From Humulus lupulus (taxonomy: Eukaryota > Streptophyta > Magnoliopsida > Rosales > Cannabaceae), in assembly GCF_963169125.1 (NCBI RefSeq), contig NC_084801.1:72543696-72607695 (forward strand): a stretch of 64,000 nt of DNA, written 5' to 3'. This document shows positions 31,905 through 43,040 of the stretch, in pieces (the stretch's first letter is position 1; every line of letters begins with the position of its first letter). Position numbers and translations under genes: made by a program. Below the pieces are notes generated by a model. It searched no databases. It saw nothing but the letters and a program-made list of their open reading frames with translations, and was not told the origin of the DNA.

Positions 31905-34245
31905 TGTAACGACCCAAATTTACTAATAAGGCTTAAGGGCCTTGATTAGTGTGCCGGGAGGGCATAATTGGAATATATGTGATTTAATTATTTAAAGTAT
32001 ATTATATGACTATTTGAATATCTGAGATTGCATGACTATGTGTATTAGTATGCATGTAGGCCCTGATTAGGTTAGAACGGGCATACTGGTAAATTTGGCC
32101 CGTTGAGGGCATAACTGTATATATATATATATGTGATAATTGTTGAGACCACATTATTATGTGGATATATTTGTGATCTGTGATTCGAGATGATCCTAGT
32201 GAGCAGGTTAGCGAAAAAGTCACAGCGGGGATTTATACCCGGCTCGGGGCGAGCCTTGGGGTATAAATGGGAATTTAGAGAATATATATGGGTTAATTTT
32301 GACATTGAGGAATATAATTGGTGATTAATTAGGTATCGGGAAGTAAGCGAAAAATATTAGAGACACTCGAGGAATTAGCGGGAATTGGGTGAAATGACCA
32401 AAATGCCCCTAGGTAGTTAAAGGATTTAGAATTAAAGGGGAGGGTGTTGTGGTCATTTGACATATAAAGATAGGCATAATTGAGGCTTTATGCTTAGTGG
32501 AGTTTTTAGAATGAAATAGAACTTTGAAGGAAAGAAAAGAAAATAAAGGAAAAGACGGGAAAGAAGAGCAGGGTATTTTCCAAGGTCGGTTTAGGCATAT
32601 CTCCATCAATTCTTGAGATATTTTGGAGCAGAAACCCAGGAGGAACCAGAGTAAGCTTGAGGCAAGAGTTCTTGGTCTGGCTTGAAGAATTTGCAAGGGT
32701 TTAGCAAGAACAAACCATTCAGTTGAGGTAAGACTTTGAAGTTTCTTTAGTTTCTGGTTTTAGTTTTGAACTAAGGTGTCTAAGCTGAATTTGATGGGAA
32801 TCATAGGGAATTCAAGCCAAGGGTTTGAGGAGGAGCAAGTTAATGAGGTGTAGAGGCAAACCTAAGGTCGAATCCCCATTGAAAGTATGAAATTCTAAGC
32901 TTTAAATTATGAGGTTTTGACTGTTGTGCTGAAGTTTCTGAGTTTGAGGTTCAATCATGGTGAATTTTGAGATTAGGGGTACATGTGATTGGGTTTTTTG
33001 TATTTGGGGTGGTGCTTGGGATGAGTGCAATGTGTTGATAAGCTTGTTTTTAAGTTTGGTTGAAGATTGGAAAAGTTTTGGTAAGGGTTGGCTCGGAGAA
33101 ATCGCAGGAAGGAAAAATGCAGGGGTGCAGGTTCTGTGACTAGCGCTACAGCGCTAGCTTTTGGGCGCTGTAGCGCCCTCCAAAGAGAGATTTAGCGCTA
33201 CCCTGCTTCTAGAATAGGGTTTTTGAGTTATTTTCAAGGGTTTTTCCCCGAGGGTTCGGGGTTCAATTCCACCACCCCGTTTGGTGGAATTGAACTGTCC
33301 TGAGGGCTCGGGATTGGTCCCAAGGTTAGGTTTTGGACTTGAGGTTTGGTGATGACTTTGACCTATGGTTGTGACTAGGTGTGCGCTAGGGCTCAAAGGG
33401 GATCGTGCTAAAGGATAAAAGTGAACAAAGTTAGCAAATTTAAAGGTAAGAAAATTGCACCCGGTATATGTTTGTGATGGGACTAAGTGCTCCCGATATC
33501 TGTATAATGTCATAGATGGTGTTATGACATGGGACATGTGATAAACGACCTAAGGGTGCCATATACAATATTTGCGCACAGGGCGCGGCTTGGCCACAGG
33601 CAGCCAAGGACAGCTTTATATTCAATGAGCTCGGTATAAGCGGGCCGGAGTCAGTGGGATAAACAGAGGGTTCGGCCTAAGGGCGCTAACCCTAGTTATC
33701 ATTTGTAAATTGGTGATTGATATGAGTTGATATGTTTAGTATGCTTATATGATTGAGGACATGCCTATGTGATATGAGGTATTGGATTTTTTGTTGATTG
33801 CTTATGCTCTGTTATTGTGTTTTCTTGCTGCGCCTTAGCTCACGGATACTACGTGGTGCAGGTAAAAGCAAAGGCAAGTTGTACCAACCTTGAGGTGGAG
33901 GGCTGCGGGGCAGAATGTACATAGTCAGCTATTCGGTTGCCATGGCCAAGGAGTGGATCAGGACAGGGATTACTTAACTGTCTATTTTTCCTTAGTTTGG
34001 CTAATACTGTAATTAAATCTTGAATCTTTTATAAATGGTTTTAATTCTATTGATTTTGGGATCTCGTGTAAACAGAGAATGTTTTATTTATATGAAATAC
34101 TGCTTTTAAGACCAAAATCTTTTAACCCTAGTTCCACAATAGTTTTAATAACACGTTTTCAACTTAATGACTTGATTAGCAAGCTGTTTCAATAACACTT
34201 TTGTAAACACACAGTGTAACGGTCTTGGCTATCCAGGACGTTACA
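31905..34245 (+). mobile_element. Solo LTR of chromovirus (element D) family, nested in element B gag
   Basis: 2341 bp, TGTAACGACCC...GGACGTTACA, with the perfect 5-bp TSD ATGAT at 31900-31904 and 34246-34250. The start and end match those of the element D 5' LTR (49063-51456). There is no internal region, so it is the product of LTR-LTR recombination. It carries a GC-rich palindromic block (AGCGCTACAGCGCTAGC and GGGCGCTGTAGCGCCC) at 33140-33200. Confidence 0.95.
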
Positions 34246-34877
34246 ATGATGGCACTTACTGTTGAAGTACGGTGCCATTCACCCCTCTGGAATAGTTTAA
34301 GAAAGAATGGGGTGAAGAGCACCCAAGAATTTTTGGACTGAGCTGACTGGTACATGAAGCTAGAAGAGGCAATTGCTAGCAAATGGAAGGCGACTTCAGA
34401 TGACAAGGGTCGGAGGGAAGATCCCGCCAAAGCTGCTAATGGCTCGGGGAAACCCAATAGCAACGGTAAAAATAATGGGAAAAATAGAGGAAAAAGGGTG
34501 AACCACAAGACGAAAACGTCTGACAATAGCGTCCTAAAAGTAATAGGTATGAGCCAAGGTTCACCAATGACACGGCCCTAGTCTAAAGCAGAGCAAAAGT
34601 GTATTAGGCGACCAACACCACTGTCCCTTACAAGCGACCAGTGTCGATAAGGAGAGATATCTCCAAGAGAGATACAACCAATTTTTGTCGTTTTCACAAT
34701 GACTATGGTCATGCCACCAACGAGTGCAACCAACTTAAAGATGAGATTGAGTTCCTCATCAGATAGCGGCACCTGAGAAGGTATGAACAAGCCACTGGAG
34801 GTTCTCAGTGAGACGCTCAAGGAGGCAACGAGCAGGCACCTGTACGCCAACGCTCGCCCCTTTTACAGCCAGCTCCA
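34246..34877 (+). pseudogene. Element B gag, second part with zinc knuckle
   Basis: Continues gag after the solo LTR: MALTVEVRCHSPLWNSLRKN, a Lys/Asn/Gly-rich basic stretch (34440-34510) and then, in a shifted frame, the C-X2-H-X4-H-X4-C knuckle CRFHNDYGHATNEC near 34690. Several stops and at least one frameshift. Confidence 0.75.
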
Positions 34878-35607
34878 GTGGCGGGTACATTGATGACCAT
34901 TTGTGGCGGCCCACACCTAGCAAGTAATAGTGGGAAGGCAAGGGTGCGATACGCCCAAACCTTACGCCACGATCAGGACATTGAAATGTTGAATGTAGAG
35001 GAGCGAACTCCCAAGAAAGCTCGAACAAAGGAAGAACTGATAACTTTCTCTGAGCTTGACACTCAGCATGTCCGATTTCCCCATTCGAACCCTCTGGTCA
35101 TGGACATCCAGATCACCAATATGAGGGTTAAGCGGGTGTTAATGGAAACAGGGAGCTTAGTAAACATTATGTACAAGTCTTCGCTGGAGAGGATGAAGTT
35201 GTCAGTGAAGGATTTGGAGCCATGCAACCAAACCATTTATGGTTTTTCTGGCGAAGGGCTCCCACCAACGGGGTCGATTAGGCTTCCGGTCACAGCAGGA
35301 ACTGCACCTACGAATAGGACATTACTCACTACTTTTATAGTAGTTGATTGTCCTTCTGCATATAATGCTATGATTGGAAGGCCTATTCTAGTCGACCAGA
35401 GCCGTGACATCGGTTTGGCACCTAACCATGAAGTTTCCAACCGACGCAGGGGTAGGATGCATGTTGGGAAACTGGCGAGAAGTGAGGGAATGCTACAATT
35501 CCTCGATTACCATGGCAAAAGTGGGTGAATTGAGGGAAGGAGCCGAGAAAGGGTTGTTATTGGCCAATGAAGTACAAGCCCAATCAAGTGAGCAGGTCAC
35601 CAAATAG
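34878..35607 (+). pseudogene. Element B protease
   Basis: Plus strand, open 34878-35528. FPHSNPLVMDIQITNMRVKR leads to VLMETGSLVN, where the usual active-site Asp (VDNGSS in A) is Glu. PSAYNAMIGRPIL, the conserved C-terminal motif, is kept. The last 60 codons are in a shifted frame compared with the parallel reading at 35404-35607. With the catalytic Asp replaced it cannot be an active aspartic protease. Confidence 0.8.
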
Positions 35608-35727
35608 GATGTTGCCCAAAGTGAGGATAAGGATTTAGATCCTCGCTTTGGGGATTTTGAGGAAGATGTAGGACCAGTTGAAGACCTCGAGGAGGTCCAA
35701 CTCGATGAGACCTATCTGACCAGGGTT

Positions 35728-36685
35728 ATGAAAGTCGGTAAAAACTTAGAGACAACAACAAAACAAAAACTGATGGAATATTTGAAGAATAACCAGGAGG
35801 TGTTTGCCTGGTCGCATAAAGATATTGTTGGGATTGACATAGAAGTTATCAGCCATGTCTTGAACATAGATAAAAGTTTCCCACCAGTGCAACGGAAAAG
35901 GAGGTTGCTCGACAAAGATATATCAAAAGCGTTAAAAGAAGAAGTCGAGAAGATAAAGGAGAACAGATTCATCAGGGTAGTGTTTTATCCATCATGGGTC
36001 TCTAATCCCGTGCTGGTTCCGAAGCCAAATGGCAAGTGGAGAACATGCGTGAATTTCACAGATCTAAATAAAGCCTACCCGAAGGATTGTTTCCCACTCC
36101 CAAGGATCGATCAGCTAGTCGATCCCACTTCAGGGCACGAGATCCTATCATTCATGGATGCATACTCTAGATACAACCAAATCAATATGCACCCACCTAA
36201 TGAGGATCACACTAGCTTTCAGACTGATACAGGGCTTTATTGTTACAAAGTAATGCCTTTCGGTTCAAAAAACGCTGGTGCGACTTACTAGTGATTAGTC
36301 AATCACATGTTCAAAGAGATGATCGGTGTAAACACGGAGGTATATGTTGATGACTTGCTAGTTAAGTCGAAGAAGCCAGAAGAACACATCGAGGAACTAC
36401 AATAGTGCTTCAACATATTGAACAAATATCAGATGAAGTTGAATCCCCTTAAGTGTTCCTACGAAGTTGGATCGGGAAAATTTTTGGGATTCATAGTGAA
36501 CTCTCGAGGTATCAAAGGTAATCCCGAAAAGGTCAAGGCCCTAATCGAGATGAAGTCACCAGCTAAAATTAAAGATGTTCAAAGTCTAATCGGGAGGATT
36601 GCCGCTTTGAGTAGAGTCATTTCCAAATCAATGGACAAGTGCATCCCATTATTTAATCTACTTAGAGGCAATACGAAATTTGAGT
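35728..36685 (+). pseudogene. Element B reverse transcriptase
   Basis: Plus strand, same frame through 35728-36291 and beyond. It shows VLVPKPNGKWRTCVNFTDLN, KDCFPLPRIDQLVD, MDAYSRYNQINM and KVMPFGSKNAGATY, then two stops. The catalytic VYVDDLLVKS (near 36342) is intact and there is another stop near 36403. It runs into GKFLGFIVNSRGI and the start of the thumb, then breaks at about 36685 into integrase sequence of a different family. There is no RNase H. Confidence 0.85.
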
Positions 36686-37760
36686 GCGTCCCATTGCCTC
36701 TCCTATGGCGTGTTCTACCAGAGGAGGCTAAAACCATTTTGCATAAACTGCATGAAGGCTTCTGTGGAGATCATGCTGGGGGGCAAAACCTAGCACTGAA
36801 AATATTGAGGCAGGGCTATTTTTGGCCCACTTTAACAAAAGACTCCATCTTTTATTTTTGGCCCGAGATGCTCTAGTCAAGCTAAAGATGATCTTATCCC
36901 CATGGCCATTAGTGGTTTGGGTAATTGACCTAATAGCTTCCTTACCTATGGGCAAGGGAGGATTTCGTTACGCGGTGGTGGCAATCAACCAGTTCACGAA
37001 GTGGGTATAGGCCGAGCCTTTAGCAACCATCACTTCAAAGAGAGTCCTGTACTTTGTGGTGAAGAATATTGTATGTCAGTTTGGGTTTCCTAAAACGATC
37101 ATGTCAGAAAATGGGACACAATTCGACAGTGATCTCTTCACTAACTTCTGTAAAAAATACGGCATTATTAAGAGTTTCTCCTTAGTAGCGTATGCACACG
37201 CCAATGGACAGGTCGAGGCTGTGAATAAAAACCTAAAGGCGAGCCTTAAGAGGTTAGACGAGGCCACACGAATATGGCCCGATTAGCTCCTGCAAGTACT
37301 TTGGGCATACCGAACTTTTCATAGAACCTCCACGGGACACACTCCTTTCTCCTTAACTTTTGGAAGCGAGGCCATCCTTCCAGTCGAAGCCATGGTAACC
37401 ACTCATAGGCAAAGGACATTTATCCAAGAATGAAATAATGAATTAATTAACGCATCTCTCGACCTGGTTGATGAGAAACAAGAGGATTGGCAGTTACAGC
37501 TCGCCCATTATCAACAGAAAATCACTCGTTAGTTTAATTCTAATGTCAAGACGCGTAGGTTTGGATTGGGCGACCTGGTTCTCCGAACTATCTTTCTAGC
37601 AAATAAGGATCCCAAGGACAGTGTCTTGGGCCCAAACTGGGAGGGACCATGTCAGATCGTGGAAATCCTACGTGAAGAAACTTTCAAGATAGCTTTGCTG
37701 AATGGGGAGATAATCCCACAGACCTGGAATGCCATGCATTTAAAAAAACATTATCAGTAG
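36686..37760 (+). pseudogene. Element B integrase (family 2)
   Basis: Plus strand. The zinc-binding start LHEGFCGDHAGGQ keeps both His residues, but the Cys pair is lost in a short deletion near 36850. The core has VIDLIASLP (first Asp), MSENGTQFD (Glu in place of the second catalytic Asp) and NGQVEAVNK (Glu). Several frame changes and stops follow, and the C-terminal part (37566-37760) is open: MGDLVLRTIFLANKDPKDSV to NAMHLKKHYQ. It is close to the element C integrase at 62334-63550. Confidence 0.85.
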
Positions 37761-37980
37761 TACCGCCATCCATGTAAGGCTTAAGTATAAAAGCCATTTA
37801 ATTAAATAACAAATGGATTATTAAGTGATTTTTCTTGTTAAGGTGGTTTTAAATAATTTTTCTTGTTAAGGTTGTAGTAGATCGTGTATTGATGTTTGTA
37901 AAAGCAACCAAGAAAGTCTCTACATTTTGGTTACTTGGGGGGCATATAACCCGAGGTGGATCAGAATAAGATCGCTGGAT
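37761..37980. other. Spacer between integrase and tandem repeat (B)
   Basis: Short sequence with a doubled TTTTTCTTGTTAAGGT (37828-37872), shared with element C at 63600-63775. It contains CTTGGGGGGCATATAA near 37935, an internal polypurine-like tract. Confidence 0.4.
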
Positions 37981-38460
37981 AAGTTTAAATTACTTGAAAC
38001 CCTGGATACAACCAGGTCCAAAACTTAGAAGCCTGGAAAATTGATTATTCGACGACTTTTTAAGATGTCAAGATGTCAATAAACCTAGCACGAACTAAGT
38101 TTAAATTACTTGAAACCCTGGATACAACTAGGTATGAAACTTAGTAGCCTAGAAAATTGAATATTCAATGGGTATTTTAAGAGCTCAAGATGTCAATAAA
38201 CGTAGTTTAAACTCAGTTTTGATCATTTAAAACCCTAGATACAACCAGGTAAAAAACTAGGAGAGTTGGGAAAATTGTTTAAAATTGAGGGCATTTTAAT
38301 GCCCGAGATATCAATAAACCTAACACGAACTAAGTTTGAAATATTTAAATTCCTTGATATAACCGGGTCCAAGGCCTGATTCTTAACAGGTAGGATATAA
38401 ATCAACACATAAAGTTTGGATATAACCGAGCTCAAAATATCTATCCCGGTCTAAAAATCA
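37981..38460 (+). repeat. 116-118-bp tandem repeat between pol and antisense gene (B)
   Basis: Four diverged units starting at 37981, 38097, 38214 and 38332 (AAGTTTAAATTACTTG and variants). Each has CCCTGGATACAACCAGGT, which resembles the CCTGGTCTTAACCAGGTC core of element A's 122-bp unit when both are read in element orientation. The units are more diverged than those of A. Confidence 0.85.
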
Positions 38461-38655
38461 TTTACTAAAATCTCAAATGTACAAGTCTAAGGAATCATAA
38501 ACATGAGAGATAATAAAGGAAAGATAAATAGATAAAAAGTTAGATATATAAATTGAAAATAAAATTTTCCTGGGGAGAAAACCCTCGAACTGAGACCAAA
38601 GGCAATTGTTTACATACAAATATAAAAAATAAAAACAAAAGAAAAAATATTGTCA

Positions 38656-40188
38656 CTAAGCTCTTCCAGGTCGTTCTGAGGATGTAAACTCCTCGCCATC
38701 GTGCTCACCTGCCTCAGAAGCATCTCCCATTTCTAAAGGTTCTTGCAAAATTTGGGTCTTGAAGTTTTCAATGTACGGATGCCATAGCGCAGGAGCCATG
38801 AAAGAAAAGTTCCCATACTAGTTAAAGGCCTAGCAATGGTACAACATATCCTCCATGCATGACAATGAGGCCGCCTTCTCTTCTTTGACTGTGGCCTCGG
38901 CCTCGAGTAGTTTAGCTTTGGCTCCTTGAACCTCAACCTGGAGTTGTACAGTTTGAGCCTGGAGGGCAGCCAAGGCAATCTTTGCAGCCCGCTCGCTTTC
39001 TTGGGACGAGGCGAGGGTAAACATGGCGTCATACTCGCTCTTTTGAGTACTCGCAAAGGCTACTTTGGCGGCCTGCTCGCCTTCTTGAGCAGTTGTCAAG
39101 TCAGTCTTAGTGGCATTTACTTTGACTTGGAGCTTATCATTTCTAGCCCTAGAAGCACCTCGTCCTCTTCCTCTTCCTCGCCTTCGATGGTCGGCACGAC
39201 CTCTTCTTGAGAGGATGGGAACTCGTGGATTACCGAAAGGGTAGCCCGAGTCCTTAAGGCCCATGTCTGGCCTTCGCCAATCAACTGGCACGCCAGCATC
39301 ATGACATCATTCACAATCTGGCGGTAGTCCTTCTGACTGGGGGGCAGCCCAGAAAATTTCTCGTACTGACCCTCGAGGGTTGCGGACTTCGCCGTCCTCA
39401 CAAATATGGCTGCACGAGAAATAAACTCAGTTAATACATGTACAAGGCAAATATCTTGGAAATAATAAAATTTCACGAGCTGAGGTGAGAGAATAAAGAT
39501 TTTACGAGGATGGTTGAAGTATCTGTGTTCACAATTTCGAAACCCTTTCGAGATAAAGAACAAGTCTTTATAGTTGTTAGGGATGCTTGGGAGCTCGATG
39601 ACGGGAGTAGAATTGGGGAATCTGGTGAGATAGTAGACCCCGTCACCTCGATCTCTCTGTTCTTGGCTGACTTTGAGGCAGAAGAAATATAATATATCTG
39701 CCGGAGTGGGGACCTCCCACTCATGCTTCAAAAACAAGTATTTAAGCCCCGCCAAAAGCCTATAAGAATTTGGGGGAGCTGAAATGGAGCCAACGTCATG
39801 AATTTCAGAAAGTCCGCGAAGTATTGGTCCAAGGGGAGGAAGGTTCCTACCTTTAAGTGCTCATCACTCCAGGTTGTAAAAGGAGCCCGCCGTCCTGGAG
39901 AGGGGAGTAGCTCCGTTACCCTTCGAAATCAGGTCGGGCAACGAGAACTCCGGTCCCAACCCCCATGTTGTGGCTTAGCATGATTTTTTTTACCCTCCCC
40001 TGGGTAGTAATCTTGGATACGATTCTTTCTGCCTCAAAGTAGGCGTTGGGATCAACCACTACCTCCTTTTCAACCACTGAACCGAAGAGGGGAATGGGTT
40101 ACTCAGGGGTGACCTCCTCCCCCTTTTTCTATTGCTGAGAGGATGAACTGGTTTCGTTCTTCTTGGGTGCATTCTTTTTGGGAGCCAT
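38656..40188 (-). pseudogene. Antisense gene of element B (homologue of 7294-9958)
   Basis: Opposite strand to pol. It starts with ATG at 40188 (MAPKKNAPKKNETSSS) and has several stops and a frameshift in exon 1, but GLKYLFLKHEWEVPTPADI, LYFFCLKVS and YLTRFPNS are clear. Intron 1 is 39410-39503, between YFNHPR and IFVRTAKSATLEGQYEKF, exactly where element A has its intron; in B it happens to be open in frame. Exon 2 ends early in an acidic run (EGEEEEEDE) that joins the coiled-coil exon (39150-38830; KLQVKVNATKTDLTTAQEGE), so exon 3 is deleted. It ends in SERPGRA and TAG. Function unknown. Confidence 0.8.
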
Positions 40189-41151
40189 CAGATCGCCTAA
40201 CGAACAGAACGACCTAATTAGTAGGTGACCTAGGAGGATGTAAAGGTTACGCCGCGGAAGTACGAGGGGGAATGGTTTACTTTTGATGTACGAGCTGAGT
40301 TAGCCTCGGCCCCATCGCGTGATATCAGGCGCTACCCTAAGTTACGCGCCTCGGTTTCCTAACAGACCCCTTGGGAGGCGGTTTAGTGCAAAACCACCTA
40401 ATAACCATGACCCCTAAGCAACCTAGTTTGAACCCTAAAATCCTTTCATCTTCTATATCCCGAATGAGTATTTTCTAAATTCGCCATGAATTGCCCAACT
40501 TTACCCACAAATTACCCAGTTTTATGAATGTCGTAGTTCTGAAGATATTTTAGGACATACTCATTGAATCTAAGTGGAATCCTATTCGCTAAAAACATTT
40601 AGGAAATAGCCTAATATTGACTACGGTGAAGTGCGGATGAGCATGGTGAAAAAAAGAAAAAGAAAAAAAAAGACCAGTAACAGGAAAATTTCTTCGAAAC
40701 CAAAAAACGAGGTACTTACAGTATATTCTTCCATAGAAAGAAGTAGACTTTGCAGGGGAAATTTCCTAGAAGACTCTTGAGTGATTGGGTGCAACGAACA
40801 TTTTTTGGGTTTTTCTGAGAAATAAGAAGGATTCGGAAATACAGAAGAGAGAAAATATAGAAAAATTTCAAATGAAAGGTGGTGAAACCTTCAAATTGCC
40901 TACCCTATTTATACGTAAATTACGTAAATTAATTTGGGTCATCCGATTTGGTTAGTACAAATCCAAAGGCCATGGTTAAATAGACAAAACTGCAGCAAAA
41001 AGGTGACAAGACAATTATTGCAGTCCTCGAAACCCAAACAGACGCCCATTGCAGTACACCACGTGTCTAGTACTCGAGTTGCAGGCAAGCATAGTTTTGT
41101 CTAACAGAAGTCTAAAAGCCCCTACTGTGTAGGTCAGAAAAGATGACGTCA
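40189..41151 (-). promoter_or_regulatory. Antisense-gene promoter and leader of element B
   Basis: The minus strand from the LTR side has TGACGTCA at 41144-41151, GGGGCTTTTAGACTTCT at 41106-41122, TATAAATAG at 40905-40913, and a splice donor ATATACTGTAAGT ending near 40714. Order and donor sequence match element A (6341-6789). The rest of this kilobase shows no ORF. Confidence 0.65.
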
Positions 41152-41178
41152 TACACGAGCAGGAGCTTGGGGGGAAAA

Positions 41179-41876
41179 TGTTGTACCCAAATTTTAGCTC
41201 GAGTCATCCACTCAGTTCGAAAAAATAACCAAGGAGATGATATCTATTTATTATCCATGTGAACAACTCCAGTTTCACATGGGCACGTGTGGTGTTAGGC
41301 GTCGTGGGTTTAACCAGAGCTACAGACAGGAAGGTTGTGAAGCACGAACTCGTAATTTCAAACAGTTGTCGAAGTACGAGCTCAGGGAAACAACATCCAG
41401 CTCGTGGTATCTCTGATATATTGCATACCCGCGGATCCCCAAAGACTCGACTATTTTTATACGATTATTTATGATCAGCCTGTCATATTTAATGTCCTAG
41501 ATATTAGGAGAACATTTAATTTATGATCAAATCATATCCTAGTATAAATGGGAATAGTTTATATTAAATGTAATAAATATGTAAATCCGTGATTGACTCA
41601 CGCTGTTACCCAAACCTATCCATGGAATTTCTCTATAAATATTGAAAATATTGGACAGGAAATGAGATGGTTATTTTGTAATATCAAAACTCTGCCAAAA
41701 TAGAGAGAGAAACGGCAATAATATAGACTCGTGGACTAGGTGGATTTTAACCACTGGACCACCTAAAATATTTGTGTTCTTGAGAGTTCATTTCATCTTT
41801 CGTTACGGTTTATTACTAATCACTAATCAACCTTATTATTTCTTAAATACATTGTTGGTGAAAAATCGCGTCAACA
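41179..41876 (+). repeat. Element B right LTR (family 2)
   Basis: 698 bp, TGTTGTACCC...GCGTCAACA. Preceded by the polypurine tract AGCTTGGGGGGAAAA (41164-41178). TATAAATA at 41634-41641. It matches the 5' LTR of element C (56518-57241), not the left LTR of element B. The right flank AAACC is pararetroviral sequence. Confidence 0.9.
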
Positions 41877-43040
41877 AAACCATAGTGAAATAGTTAAGGG
41901 AAAAGTAGAATGGTAATTGCGTACCCAAAAATGGCTCCTGATGATGTGGCAAGAATTTCTTACACGTGGTTGGCACGTGGCAATTCTGAAGTGCAGAGAC
42001 ACTATTTTCCTATCGACTAGATGATTATTGCTTCATTAGATCTTTCGTTTAGATGCGACTGGTCTGGTCGCATGCTTCTATTTACTTCCTTTAAGATTCA
42101 CAATCTTGTAATAACTACCTTCCATATATTTTCTTTTTATTGCCTTAATACGCTGATATTAAGGGTAATTAAGGCCTATGGGCCCATGCAACCTCCTTGA
42201 GCCTATAAATAAGAATGAGAAGGCTCAAGGAGGGGACTTTTGACTCTTATCCTTTTAATCTTTGTATTTAGAGAGAAAAGTATAGTGTAATTATCCACAT
42301 AAGGTTGTATTACTCCTAAGGCTTGTGAAACTCAAGAACTCTAGTTCTTTGATCACAGTATTAGGGTTCAAGATCAATAAGAACACTAAGTGGATGTAGG
42401 TTATTAGCACACAGTTCAGGCTGAACCACAATAAATCATTTGTGTCACTTTCTTCCCATTTGATTCTCTTCTTGATTTTTTTTTTGTTCTTTGCCGTTAT
42501 TTTGACTCCGTGTCGTTGGCCAAATTAGGGGTCAACAGTAATAAATTATAAAAGATTAAATGATAATACTGAAGACGACTCTTATAATATTCGTGATTAA
42601 GATGTTTTAATAAATTTGACTTAATATCAGGTTTCTACCAAATAAAAATTGCAGAAGCTAGTATTCACTGGACAACATTTGTCTGCCTACAAGGATTATT
42701 GTTAGTAATGCCAATGGGACATAAAAATGCCCTGGTAATATTTCAGAGAAGAATGGATAAAATATTTTATGAATTATGTTATTGTTTAGTATATATTGAC
42801 GACATTTTAGTATTTAGCAAAGACTATAAGGGACATGAGTAACATTTATAACAAGTTTATAAAAAATCTAAATAGTATGGTTTAATTAATAGCAAAAAGA
42901 AAAGGGAATTAGGAAAAGAATATATAAAATTTCTAAGATCCGAAATAGGAAAAGAGAAAATAATATTACAAATTCATATTAGTGAAAAGATACTAGATTT
43001 CAGTCCTATTAAAAAGATTCTAGGATCATATTATTAAAGG
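41877..43040 (+). pseudogene. Endogenous pararetrovirus RT fragment, plus strand
   Basis: Plus strand, interrupted by the solo LTR at 41918-42537. Readable parts are the region before RT motif A, FYQIKIAEASIHWTTF, MPMGHKNALVIFQRRMDKIF and the catalytic YIDDILVFS near 42805. There are many stops and at least one deletion. The motif set is that of Caulimoviridae rather than plant gypsy elements. It ends near 43040, where the same viral sequence starts in the opposite orientation. Defective. Confidence 0.75.
41918..42537 (+). mobile_element. Solo LTR of family 3 in pararetroviral sequence
   Basis: 620 bp, TGCGTACCC...GGGGTCAACA, with the perfect TSD GTAAT at 41913-41917 and 42538-42542. The uninterrupted target can be read in the inverted viral copy near 45310, confirming the insertion point. 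TATAAAT at 42204. Same family as 29761-30340. Confidence 0.95.

Larger units (their letters stand above)
29761..41876 (+). mobile_element. Element B: chimeric Tat-like element with mismatched LTRs
   Basis: The left part (LTR, gag, protease, RT; 29761 to about 36685) belongs to one family and the right part (integrase, tandem repeat, antisense gene, LTR; about 36686-41876) to the family of element C. The protein sequence jumps from the RT thumb (LFNLLRGNTKFE) straight to the integrase zinc-binding region, with both RNase H domains missing. The flanking five bases do not match (AATAC and AAACC). This is best explained by recombination between two related elements that were both inserted in the pararetroviral sequence. 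A solo LTR (31905-34245) is nested in gag. Confidence 0.85.

Noticed and set aside
29756..41881. Element B as a simple element with one TSD
   Set aside because: Flanks AATAC and AAACC differ and the two LTRs are different families.
29761..42537. The family 3 LTR at 41918 as the 3' LTR of element B
   Set aside because: It has its own perfect TSD GTAAT and viral sequence on both sides, so it is an independent solo LTR.
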